This document shows, piece by piece, positions 47,001-58,400 of a DNA stretch of 64,000 nt. Position 1 is the first letter of the stretch. Every line of letters begins with the position of its first letter. The notes below the pieces were generated by a model. That model worked only from the letters and a program-made list of their open reading frames with translations, was not told the origin of the DNA and did no database searches. The DNA comes from Atopsyche davidsoni (Eukaryota; Arthropoda; Insecta; Trichoptera; Hydrobiosidae), in assembly GCA_022113835.1 (NCBI GenBank), contig JAILWY010000012.1, forward strand, positions 8,060,001 to 8,124,000, written 5' to 3'. The position numbers and the translations under genes were made by a program.

Positions 47001-47040
47001 TACGAAGATCTCCGTGGAGCGTAGTGGAGGAGGACTTTAA
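38097..47040 (+). CDS. Gpo1: Mitochondrial FAD-dependent glycerol-3-phosphate dehydrogenase
   Basis: Inner-membrane flavoenzyme oxidising glycerol-3-phosphate to dihydroxyacetone phosphate and passing electrons to ubiquinone; the mitochondrial half of the glycerophosphate shuttle. Exons: 38097-38195, 41994-42153, 42297-42519, 42851-43014, 43093-43226, 43484-43641, 43821-44014, 44403-44597, 44771-44892, 44980-45270, 45358-45546, one of 45924-46022 or 46516-46614, and 46906-47040. This gives 720 aa, against 727 in human GPD2. Residues 1-28 are Arg-rich then hydrophobic, as in a mitochondrial presequence and anchor. The FAD motif DVLIIGGGATGAG is near 66-78. Other conserved blocks are INATGPFTDS, SDGRVIFFLPW, TIAGGKWTT and ALTGKRWPI. 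The C-terminus has two EF-hands, first loop DKDRKGYVSIND at about 626-637. AATAAA signals follow at 47050. The frame is intact throughout. Confidence 0.95.
38196..41993 (+). other. GPD2 intron 1
   Basis: A 3.8 kb intron without supported genes. It holds a GC-richer patch at about 39050-39240 and another TGACGTCA site at 40144-40151. The minus-strand ORFs at 39265-39759 have no recognisable domain. Confidence 0.6.
44114..44352. mobile_element. hAT-type MITE, 223 bp, with 8 bp target duplication
   Basis: CTTTAAAT is present at 44114-44121 and again at 44345-44352. Between them the element starts CATAGGTGGCCAACC and ends, read inward, CATGGGTGGCCAACC. The 8 bp duplication and the GGCCAACC / GGCCCGCGGGCC style of end are typical of hAT non-autonomous elements. 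No coding capacity. It sits in GPD2 intron 7. Confidence 0.88.
45924..46022 (+). CDS. Gpo1: GPD2 alternative EF-hand exon 12a
   Basis: A 99 nt, phase 0-0 exon between a TTTTAG acceptor and a GTAACT donor. It encodes DLGIKLDGEEIDYLLSEV, followed by a loop RSSYSGRMELSD. This aligns residue for residue with exon 12b and with the second EF-hand of human GPD2. Loop position 1 is Arg instead of Asp, positions 3 and 5 are Ser, and position 12 is Asp instead of Glu, so calcium binding should be lost or weak. Confidence 0.8.
46516..46614 (+). CDS. Gpo1: GPD2 alternative EF-hand exon 12b
   Basis: A 99 nt, phase 0-0 exon after a CTGACAG acceptor. It encodes ISGEEVPGEELHEILKEI and the canonical loop DTNMNGQVELDE, with Asp at position 1, Asn at 3 and 5, Gly at 6 and Glu at 12, so it should bind calcium. 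It is homologous to exon 12a 493 bp upstream. Either exon can join exons 11 and 13 in frame, and both together would also stay in frame. Confidence 0.88.
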
Positions 47041-49618
47041 ATATACTCAAATAAATAAAATTAGCAGCAATTGTAGCGTCTTTAGTTTTATGAGTTTTAT
47101 TATTTATTATTCTTTAAGTAGGCTCCCTGTTTTATTATTTATACCTCAAGCATCTGTTACCAATTAATATTGATGCCACCAAAGTTTTCAAGTGAGCTGT
47201 TTTAGCATACCTAAGGAAATAATATATTTCCACCTACAAACTGATTGCTTTGTATAGGTATTAATTTAAAAATAACGTCAGTGACAAAAGATAGTGTACA
47301 AATAATTTAAAAAAATTGTTTTATTTCAATTTGTAGCTTTCTATTATTACAGATTTGAAATGTGTCACAAACATTAATTAGGTGCAATTAGTTCTGGATA
47401 CCAAGTACTCAATATCAATATTGATTTCAATTTTTACAATAAATGTTTTAAATTGGATCTCTATGATTTATAGCTGTTAATGCTTTTCAGTTTCTTTCAC
47501 ACAAACATATTGTCTTAAGTGTTATATTTATGAAACGATATCTTTGAATCGAATTTAATATTTAAGAAGTTTTAATCAATGTGCTAAATTAAATTCAAAA
47601 TATTATATTTTATATATGGTGTGATTTTTTTACAAAAAAACCCTATTGTCTAAATTTTAAATGACTTATATCTTTATAGTATTTGTACGAGATTCAAGTT
47701 TACATATCTCAAAATTATACACATTTTTAATATGTATTAGGATTTAAGCTTATTGGCAAATGTAACGATTTTAATGAAATTTTTCCTCTTATATTGTATG
47801 TAACTCTTCTATATATGTATTTAAAAAGACATAATAAAAAGACAGAAATCGTAATAGTCCACGATATGATGAAGAGCACACTCGTTTGCCTTTGTACTGA
47901 GAATAAGCAAGAAATATTTAATAATTTTATTGTCTGCTTTTGTATGAATTTACTCTTACACAAAATTTATATTTACAGATGTATTGAATCAGTATTTCAA
48001 AAATATATTATTGTGAAATTAAACATGCTGGTTTGATTAAATATTCCGAGTTGAAGCTGTGCCGATTGCAGTGGAGATCGAACAATTTCCATCCTGTCCC
48101 TCGAAGTCAGATCAAAGTCAACCAATTCCACTACCTTAAATGGTTGACACTAGCTGCGAAATATATATATATATATATATATATATCGCATATATAAAAT
48201 TTAATATGAAAATGGGAACTTCAAACATCTACAATGGTGTTTTTGTTTTAATTTCCGAAATAAGATGAGTTTGGGGTAAAATAGATACTGCATAGACATT
48301 TATCTATTCTCGATCACTATGACCTTCCGTAGAAGAAACTTTGGTTAGATCCGTGATCACATATTGTAATGAGTTTAATTAAGGTCAAGTCAGAGTCTTA
48401 AGTATACAAATCAATTTGTTCATTCAAGTAATGTAAGATTTTTGGGTGGAAATCAATTTAATTCTGATAGAAGGAACCTAATAAATAATTAATTTAAATT
48501 ATAATTCAACAGTCCAAAATTACGCACGCAAACAAATTTTAATAATAATTACAACTATAATTGCCAATTGAATTATAAGATAAGGCTGTATGCCTAACCA
48601 ATCTTTTATTTTACATAATTGGTTTTACGATTTTCAATTTGTTAATGTTTTTCATTCGCCGACAAAATCGACAGCCGAATATCTGAATTTTTTGCGTTGT
48701 TTACTTAGGAAAAAATATGTCGTCGGTTGTGTTACAATGAGTGTAGACTGCTTAAACGCACGCGGGGTTGCTCTACTACAAAGGTCACAGCACGCCACTT
48801 TAGCGTAAAATGATTAATATCTAGTAATTATTTAGTTATGTGTAGGCATTTGCGTGTCGAAAAACTTTTCAAGCCATATGATACATATAATATGATATTA
48901 GGTATATAATCGCATCAGATAAAAAGGCGCTGTCACTGGGTAGGTGCGTATTACGTACCTCGTAGGGGCGGATCCAAGAGGGTGCGCCTGGACTACATCA
49001 CTCCTCCCTCAGCCCCTCCACCCGGATATCAACAGCGATACGTTTGTAAGCAAGTCCTCATTATTATCATTTCTACTTTAAAACCCGTTATTTAAGTTTT
49101 TGGATCGTATATATGATTATCTGATGCAAAAGCTTGAAGTTCGATACCGGAAGTCAATACTCTGATTCAAAAGACAAAACTATAGAGATTAAACTTTGAG
49201 GGCATGCTTGGGTAGCGTTAGACAGGTGCATACGTAATTATTTACTGATACCATGTAAAACTATGAATAAATCACATATAAACTAATGTTTTTTATTCCC
49301 CTTTTCCCTTCGCGTCCTCCCAACATCCTATCTTCCTTCTCTCTTATGATATTGAATACTTGCCAAAGGCAGGCGAACTCTGCAATATATCTTCATAAAA
49401 GATGTAGGATACTTGTTATTAACAGAAAAAATATATTTAAATAACCATGTTGTTCATGAGTCTCTTTGTTGTGTTGCAGTATAAAAAACACGAGTTATTA
49501 AGTCGGTGTACAAAAACAAAATTTTCACTGCATGGATCTCACGTGCCTGGAACTTGCTTGCCAGACCAGGTACTTTGACTGCTTTGCAAGTACAAAGTAT
49601 TTTCAATACTGCTCAATA
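47041..49618. other. GPD2 3' UTR and intergenic sequence
   Basis: AATAAA at 47050 and 47054 suggests a very short GPD2 3' UTR. The rest is AT-rich with no supported gene. An (AT)13 run at 48161-48186 is flanked by TGCGA/TCGCA inverted pentamers. Short ORFs here show no recognisable domain. Confidence 0.5.
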
Positions 49619-49996
49619 TACAGTAATACCCCGCTTTACGCGACCCCGTTATTCACGGTCATTACGCGAATTTCTTATTTAAGAATGTGTATTTAGTTAC
49701 TTAGTTATTCATAATGTAGTCATTGACTTCTCTTGACAATTAAAAACAGCGTTGGGTGTTATGAACGTATTTTACAAGAACGTTAAAGAAACGCTACCCA
49801 AAAGACAATAGATGTATTTTTCAGTAAAAATAGCATGTAATACTGCATAAAGTGTTCATAGAATTAAAATGATTGATTCAAATGATTCGTATTTACTATG
49901 TATGTATGTTTAATCGTAAACCCCGATATACGCGAATTTCACTTAACGCGATTTTTTCCGGAACGTATCCCTCGCCTAAAGCGGGGTATTACTGTA
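49619..49996. mobile_element. Tigger/pogo-like MITE, 378 bp
   Basis: The left end TACAGTAATACCCCGCTTTA is repeated as a perfect inverted copy at the right end (49977-49996), flanked by TA. The ends extend into related CGCGA-type sequence, and internal CGCGAATTTC segments are also inverted. The TACCCCGCTTTA part resembles Tigger ends and the CATACCTCGCTTTA ends of the element at 23031-24416. No coding capacity. Confidence 0.85.
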
Positions 49997-51024
49997 CTCG
50001 ATTAAATCGAAATGAGCATGATCCAAAGTAAAGTTGGGTTGTTTTCATAAAAAAATAAATAACAAAAAGCCTTTTTAAAATGTAAATATCTACTTAGGTG
50101 CGTATCAGTGGCGTAACGCTGAGTCAAGAAATGAAGCGTTGCGTTAAAAACGCTACTAACGTTTTGATGTATAATTTCGCAAAAATTATTAATTTAAATT
50201 ATTTATTATGACAATATAACTACACATATGACTACCATTACAATTATGAGGTTGGGTATAACTTGTGCAAATATATACATTGTCCCGTAAGATTTATTTT
50301 ACGTCAAGTATTTATAAAATATAAATATATTTATCGACTGTAATATACATTTATTTTATTGTTGCTAATGCGATTTTCATTCATGAATCCTGTCGGCAGC
50401 ACGATGTGATAATGGTAATTTTTTAACTATATTGAATGGTATATGCAGATAAATATACTTTATGACTTATTTATTTTAAACCGAACGAAAAAAATATAAG
50501 GCGAAAAAAAACCCTGATTTTATATATAAAAGTTAAAAAGTACAGTAAAATATCAGTATCATATCAGCTCGGACGGCGTAATGTTACCGCTATTTAAATT
50601 TTATTATAAGATTGAGTGTCAAAATGTAATTGTAAAGTCGTAAATAAAAAAAAATTACGTTTCTGAACTTGTAAACAAGTCTGGTGAGGGTCTGACACCC
50701 ATTACTAATCTCTGGATAATATTAAAACAAACTTGCCCTATCGCTGAAGCCGCGGCAGGTTACTGATGGATATATTAGTGATTCTAGACTTATCGCTTAC
50801 TAAATAGCTCCAACCGGTGTCATAAGAAAAAAAAAAAAGGGTTTTACGTACGTTACCACCTAATCCACAAACCGTATTGTAAGTAAGCATAGCCCGGAAA
50901 ATAAAGAATCTCGAAATTGAATTTAATTCTAGCTCAATATTTACTCGGTACAAAAATAACAAAATATCAAATATCACGTCATAATCCAATCACAATAGCA
51001 CAACCGGAATAAATCAACGTGCCC

Positions 51025-51300
51025 CCATTCAGTACCGAATCTGTCGGAGCGAGGGTCGGGCGGTCCTCGGAGGGTGCTGACGTCACGCGGGCCGCCACGC
51101 CCCCGCCCCGCCGCCCCGCCGCCCCGCCGCCCCGCCCACACTCCCGAGCCATCCCGCCTAGGCGCGGCGTGACCCGCCGGCCATCCGACCACGCGCCCGG
51201 TCACTGAGGTATCAGCCCACGCCCACGCCCACGCCCACGCCCCGCCGGTGCACACCACGCGGGGCGTTCTCACTATCACCTGCTCGCGAGCTGCCCGAAA
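51025..51300. other. CpG island with simple C-rich repeats, no gene recognised
   Basis: Composed of CGCCCCGC-type units and a CCCACG run at about 51214-51240, with a TGACGTCA site at 51078-51085. Opposed ORFs on both strands are compositional. It could be a promoter island of a gene I cannot see, or simple GC-rich repeat. Confidence 0.5.
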
Positions 51301-51349
51301 CCAAGGGTGCAAGTGTGATTCGCATCTGAATGAAACTCGCACATAAAGA

Positions 51350-51980
51350 CATAATTTTTTTTCAAGATTCTTTATTTTTCATCAGGTAAATTTACAATAG
51401 TTCTTATGGATTAGGTGCTTTGGTGTGGGGCTATCTCCTGATCCTGCGTGCAGGTTGTGGGGGGTAACGTACATGTATCTCTTTATTTACATTATCGTGT
51501 TATGCAGGGACATGCTAAGAACTACATAACAACGATAGAGATTTAAAACAAAAACAAAACATTAAGGAAAAAAAAATAACAGGCAAAACAAGAGGGTACA
51601 ATAATCAGCCCTACATAGGTTTATTGACTACTCGGTAAAGACATTATTTTATAATGATAATAATGTCCTCGGGCTTTGCAATAATAACCGGTGATGATTT
51701 TGAAAAGTTATCTATCTTTGATGTTGACAGTCCGAGCATACACAAATGAGCCAATAGAAATATTGTTTAATGATTTAATAATATGAACTATAAAAGTGAA
51801 TTCAAGCCTGCCAATAGAGTGATTCTTACACATATTTTTCCCTACGCAAACTCAACGTATGCGACCACCTAAGCCACATCTTGTAAGCCCCGCTACCTGC
51901 GCCAGGATCAGGTGACAGCCACACACCGAATTGTAAGCATAGCTCTAAGGACTATTAAAATTTTTTTTTCAAGGTTTCTA
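51350..51980 (-). repeat. Dispersed repeat, copy B and diverged relative
   Basis: About 51800-51960 matches the 32262-32440 repeat in inverted orientation (shared core GTGGCTTAGGTGGTCGCATA when read on the minus strand). About 51405-51495 on the plus strand looks like a third, diverged copy (GTACATGTATCTCTTTATTT). Together they may form one inverted arrangement. Confidence 0.5.
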
Positions 51981-52734
51981 ATTAGGCAGAAGAGATATTC
52001 ACCTTAGAAAGATTCCAAATTTACAGTTTTATATTATTAAATATACAAACCGGTTTCGAGACGAATCTGTTGAATCGGTCACCCTAACCGACCTATATTT
52101 TAAACATTTTACATGAATTATTTTAATAAAGTAATCGCCTAAAAATACGTGCCGCCAGGGGCGGACCGCCCCCATCTCTCCCGTGGGTACGCCCCTGCCT
52201 ATATTTTAGCTCAGACTGTTCAATCTATTCCCGTTACTGGCCCGATGTTTTTTTGTCGCACGGACGCCGGGCAGCGGCGGTCCTGTGAGTCGCCAGGGAA
52301 TGTGCGGTTTCTCGAGGGTCAGGTATACTAATCTCCGAGCAAAGCTGCAGGTATTTCATTAGCAGGGTAAGTGAAACAAATAAAAAAGCCACAAGTGAGA
52401 GCTTATTTCCACACGCTTCTGTATGCTTTTTTGACAGATCGTTGCGTCGAAAGACGCCGAACAAATAATTACGCACGAAAATATAGATATTGGAATACGT
52501 TGATGAATTACATGAAGATTTCCTAATTTCACATTTTACTTTACTATACAGTAAATACCAATGAATTTATTTTCATGGGTGCTGAAAGTATTTTATTTTT
52601 ATTTTTAAGAATAAAAAAAATAGTGCGTACATACGTTATACATAATATTAAAAAAATAAATTGACTCTACTGTATGTAGACTTGCCTATCCGAATGCATG
52701 ATAATATGATTAAGCATGCAATCAGAAAAACTAT

Positions 52735-52920
52735 AAAGGGGGAGGTGGAGGTGGAGGGGGAGGGGGAGTGATCTGAATTCATACGAGACGCGATAAATTA
52801 GTGCGGGGGCGCTGCGCCTCTCCCGGTCCGCCCCCCCGCCCCCGCCCCGCGCCGGCCCCCCGCCCCCCGCCCCCGCCCCCGCCCCGCGCCGGCCCTCCGC
52901 CCCGCCCGCTCCAATAGACG
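52735..52920. promoter_or_regulatory. G-tract and C-tract block upstream of Spps
   Basis: A purine run of GGGGGAGGTGGAGG type at 52738-52768 is followed by an almost pure C/CG block at 52815-52910. Such sequence can form G-quadruplex and i-motif structures and is rich in Sp/KLF-type GC boxes. It lies about 0.9-1.1 kb upstream of the first Spps coding exon. Its role in regulating the gene is inferred from position only. Confidence 0.45.
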
Positions 52921-53319
52921 CCCGCTAATTTCACCATCTCAATTTGAGCAAACTTTGGGGCGTCCATGATTGAGCCGACGATAGATAACCACGCGTTGGA
53001 CATTTTTTTTTGAAAAAATTTACATCACCGTAATCCGAATTGTATACCTCCCGTGAATGCACATTTGAAGATATCGAAGCGAGAAGCGTAAATAAAATGT
53101 TTTCCATATTCAACTATTAAAAAAAAATATATATATGTATGTCGTTAAAATAGCTAAAAATGTTTTTTTAAATTTTTTTTACTACAGATTAGCGTGTCAT
53201 ACTCATTTGCGAGTGTTTTGCTCCGGTTGACTTTTTATGCAAGCGGGTACTTCACCGGGCTTAGAATTTTCTGAGAAGGTATAATTGTAGAAAACGGATA
53301 CAATGGACCCGCGATCGAG

Positions 53320-53806
53320 CCCGAGGGGGCCTCGAGGGCATCCTATCGTGACGCGGGCAGAGCGCGGCGTCGGCCCGCGCGGGGCGAGGGAAGGGCGACT
53401 CGACTCGCATCTGCCTCCTACCAATGGCAGATATTTGAGGCCACACAAAGATCGCGCATACTTTATTGTTCAGCCTTAAAATATTGCTCCGCGACGAAGT
53501 AGTCCTCCCGATTTCATGAAATGAGACATTTTTCCAAAATCAAATAATGGAGATCGTCATTAAAAATATTTTTAGAAAGGTTTTTGCTATTGCCATATTC
53601 CGAAAAAGACATTTTTCTAACAAAGTTGAGTCGCAGCAGGCGGAGTAATGATACCCGAAGTTTTCCGACCTCCGATTCGGGCGTGTTCGCCGGCACGCGC
53701 TCGCGACTCGCGAGCATTCGGTCGCGTCCGGCGCCACGACGGGTGCACTGTGTTGTGAAACCATGTCGAACAAAGAAAATAGACGATATCTTCCGTCCTA
53801 GTGCAA
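53320..53806 (+). promoter_or_regulatory. CpG-rich promoter region of Spps
   Basis: CpG-dense sequence leads up to the ATG at 53807 and continues into intron 1 to about 54110, with a further island at 54330-54520 that includes a TGACGTCA site at 54504-54511. No close splice acceptor precedes the ATG, so this is the probable promoter and 5' UTR. Confidence 0.5.
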
Positions 53807-55374
53807 ATGATGTCGTCTGATTCTGTCAAAGTGAAGTCAGAGTACATAAAATCGGAAAAGATCCACAAAGTAAGTGTCCGGCCGGCGTTAAATCCGGTGT
53901 CGAGATTGACGCGCTCGCGCAGGGGAGAGGCGGGGCGACGGAGCGGCGGGCCGGGGCCGGCGGGCACGGCTCGGGGCGCGAGAGGCAGACCGCGGCGCGC
54001 TACTCCCTTCCCGGGCGCGCGGGCCCGCCGCGGCTCTCGTCCCGGCCCGCTCCTCCCGGGATCCGCTGCGGACGCGGGGATGACGTCGGTTGCGATTTTC
54101 GACAGACACACTCCATTTTTACGATTACAGCGGGTTCGAAATTTACGTAGTGCATATCTATTTCGGTCGTTACCAAAATAATCGTAATATTATTATTTTC
54201 ATGAATGTGCAACTGATATTTAATCACCAGTAGAATGGAAATTTATAGATCTCGTGACCTATAAAATTTGTATCGCATTGAATCGATACGATCGCAGTGA
54301 CTCGTGTCGTGCGGCGAGTATAAACAATGTCGACCTCGTGCGAAGATGACGTTCGGCGTCCCGAGTGTGACGAGGGAGGTTTCCTCGCCCTCTCGGAGGC
54401 CCGCCCCCCGCCCGCTCCGGGGATAGGCGTGTCGAGTGGCGGGTGGCTCGCTCGCGTCTCGCGTCTCGCGTCCCGCCTCGTCCGCGCTCGAGGTCGGCGG
54501 CTGTGACGTCAGGTGTGACCGCGGCACTAATTCGCTCTTATTGTAAACAAAACAAACCAATCCAGCGAGATCGTGGCGACTCGACGGCGCATAATTACTT
54601 TATTATAAGACGAAGACTTATCACAAATTCGCATAGGTGCTGTTTGTTATTATTATTTCGATCGTTTAAATTCACAATAACAGATCCATAATCTTCAGAG
54701 GGTTATTATTTTTGCAAGAGATATCAGTTTTTTGGGCAAATTTATATCTGTACAAAGAACAGATATTATGAAATGAATCCAATATCAGATGAATCTGTAG
54801 TGTTTTAATGCTTCAATAATAGCAGCCTTTTCACCTTATACCCGTACTCGAGGTGTGACCCCGTCCTTTTGGGTGAACAAGGCTACTGCAATATTTAGAT
54901 TTTATTTTTTTATAACTTTTGGTCGATATGCCGTGAGAATTACAGCGCAGTATCAATTTACTGCAATGTTGGGGTTAAAGTATTTTGAAGTTCACGTAGA
55001 AATTTAAATAAAATAAACAAATTTAAGTACTCTGTGCTTCCCGGCCAATATTTGCAAAACGAGTGGAACCATATTAAAAATACAAAAATTCATCAGTATG
55101 ATAGTATGGAAGATGGTATTTCTAAAGCAAATGTATAGTGAGAAATAGGCTCCCCATATCATGATCCTGTCAGTGTCGTGAAATTTTTATCATAGCTTAA
55201 TGTGTGAATCGATTACTTTAATATTGTGTTCGCTGATCATATTTTCAATATATTTTTTTTATGTAGGAATCACTAGTGACACCTTCCCCATTGGCTCTGT
55301 TGGCTGCTACTTGCAGCAAGATCGGTCCGAGTACCCTTCAGATGGCACCTGTCAATGCGACTCAGCAGCAACAT

Positions 55375-55472
<98 letters not shown>

Positions 55473-58400
55473 GCAACAACAACAACAGCAGCAGCAGCAC
55501 CTGCAGCAACAGCAGCAACAACAGCAGCAACAAGATGCTAACTCATCGCCTGATCACAAAGAAGCTATTCAATACACAATATCAGGTACAATACTACAGC
55601 AGTCCAATTGGATGTGAACTGTTAACTCAGTTGCTTGTTTTAAATTTTTTGAAACTTTATTTAAATGCTTAGTCACTATGCTTAGATGTGAGAAAAATAA
55701 ATGATATATTTTATAAATGATAGTAAATTCGTTTATTATTTTCAAACAAGATATTTTATAATTACTTAAACCATAATATTTTCAATAATATACATACTTA
55801 CAATAATTTAAAAATGAATTCCAAAGTGCTGTGTTTGCAATGTTATTGATATTTGATAAAATATAAGGTCTTATGTTTGTGTTTTAAATGTATCACATTT
55901 AACTGAGTTATAATTTAAATTACAACTGATAAATATAATTGTTAAATTTTCAGGTCAACAGTTGAGCGATGGGAGCCTGCAGATGGGACCTCAGCTGCTG
56001 CAGCTGTCCCCTGCACCGCAGCAGCAGCAGCAGCAGCAAGTGCGCGTTATCAGTTCTGCCCTTGTGCAGCAGTTGCAGGCGCAGGGACTTACCGTGAGGA
56101 TTCCATCCAATTCACTTCCTCACATTACTTAGATCACTGTTATCGTTTTAATATGTCATGCTATTGACTTCACAAGAAACTGGCTGCCTGTACTGGTAAT
56201 GTTTTAGGAATATCCATTTCTATGTTGATAATTGAGATGGTGTTTTCCTTTTGGTAGGGAAACGAGCTGAATGCTGCTATTGCCAGTGTTGCTCAGCTTC
56301 AGTCGGTCGGTCAGCCTCAGCAACCACAGGTATTTGATTGTTCTTTGATGTGCGTAATCGTTTATTGAGGCAATAGGCTTTTTAAAGTATGGCTAGAAGA
56401 TAATATTTTGTTATTTTTAGGTGATTTCTCTGCAGCAACTGCAGGCAATGTTCCCTGGGGGTGTGAGTGTGGGTGAAGGTGGCAATGTGTCACAAGGTAC
56501 GGGCGTCTCGCAGGGCCCGGCGCCCGGCAATGGAGCGAATCCAGGTGGGGGCAAGCATCCCGTTACATTCACGCAGGCACAACCACAGATGATTTCCGTC
56601 CATCCTATTCATCCTCAGCTTCTGCAGGTTTGTGTTTTACTCACTGATATCTTCAATCAATTTAGTATTCCATATTAGCAGAATGTATGTCAGTTGAAGG
56701 TGGTTACTTCAATACTAGTATCATTACAAATGCTTTTATTTATAATTATTTTGCCTGCAGCAAGGAGGCATGTATAGCCCTTGTGTAATGCAAGGGGCAC
56801 AGGGCATGCAGGCTATGCAAGGCATGCAGGCTGTAACTGTAGATGGCCAAGAAGCTCTGTTCATCCCTGCTTCTATGAACCAGGTAAGCTTACAGCATAA
56901 ATAAAATTTGATGACGCATACATCTTATTGAGGTATTCTGGAGCTCAATTTACTTCTTATGTATTTTTTACTTTCATATCCATTGTTTTACTTTCGTATC
57001 CATTTTTATTGTTTGTGAATGAAAGTACTGATTAACTAATTATTTTCAGAATGTGGGTATGGGAGGAGTGGGGATGATGGGCGGACAGCTCATCCGAGCC
57101 CCGACTGTCCTTCCTGCCGGGCTTTTGCAGAATTTGGTGCACCTGCCCAGTGGTAAACCCTTAAAATGATGTTTATTTATTTAGATAATACATATCCTCT
57201 AAAAGCTTCATGTATCTCACTATATTTTTTCTGTTAATGTCCCTGACTTATTTTTATACATCTTATTGCAGTTGGTATTAAATTAGGTTCCAAAGCTTGT
57301 TCTCCAGAATATGAAACTGTAATGAGATTTATTTCTATGGTAGATTGGTACGCTTTTTATTGTCATGTCCTATTCTTTGGTTTTTCATAATTTGCTAATA
57401 TTTTTTTTCATTTTCTTTTGTCCTCCGCTTTCCTATGTCGCTTGTCCACAAAGGAGGGGAGTCTCAAGTGACAGTCACCATCCCGGGCACTAACATTAGT
57501 ATTCCCTTGGGTAGCCTGGGGGCTCTCTCGCTGCCCTTCTCCGTTCCCGGTGCTTCCCCTAACCCGGCTTCGGCATTCTCTTTTTCGGCGACTAATATGA
57601 ATCAGAGTAGCTCAACCCTGGGGGCGCAAAACTCATTGGATCCTGGGAAACGGGTCGCTAATACCAACAAAACTAAAGAGCAAACTCAAAATAACATGGT
57701 GCAAGGTTGGTTGAGCGGGCTTTATTATTTATAATTTTGTTTGACAGCTCGGATATTGAACAGTTGCACAATTGAGAAAAGTGCAATCTGCACAATATAA
57801 AGAATGCTGCATTACAAAGGAGAAAAGTTTCTCACTTTATGATATATTCTCAGTCTCATTAATATGAGATTGTCTTACTAGATGTTGACTGGCACAATTT
57901 TTTCAGTTAACGAGCTACACTTTAGTGAAATGACATCATAATGTGTAATCATTTAAGCGGCAGTTGGAACAATGTCGCAATCCTCAAGTAGCAAATTTGG
58001 TTATAGGCACCTCTACAGTAGGTCAGAGTTGTGGTAAATAAATGTCATATGCAGGACTAAAACAATTTAAACACCCTAAAATAAATATGTTATTTAGAAA
58101 TATAAACAGACACTTGCAACATGTTGTAGTCTTCTATTATATGTATAACTATTGTAAATAAAAAAAAACTTTTTATTTCACAATATGTAAATGTGTCGTA
58201 ACAACTTTTACTATTTTGGGTTTGGACTTACTTATAATAAAAAATACAATTATTAAAACAAGTGATTAAGTAATTAAATTTGACTTTTTGTCAATGTTTG
58301 CATGTAGCGGTACTGATGTATCACATGTCTTTAAATTTATAGGGGGAATATCTCACATCTGTCATCTGGAACACTATTTAATCCCACATAGTTTTCCAAC

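Noticed and set aside
51018..51342. Pro/Arg-rich and Gly/Ala-rich ORFs in a CpG island
   Set aside because: Opposed frames in simple C-rich repeats; no domain.
53888..54111. Arg/Ala/Pro-rich ORFs on both strands at the start of Spps intron 1
   Set aside because: The Spps exon ends at a GTAAGT donor at 53870. Frames beyond it are compositional.
55273..55533. Poly-Leu protein on the minus strand and shifted poly-Ser/Ala frames
   Set aside because: Antisense and shifted readings of the CAG/CAA tract in Spps exon 2.
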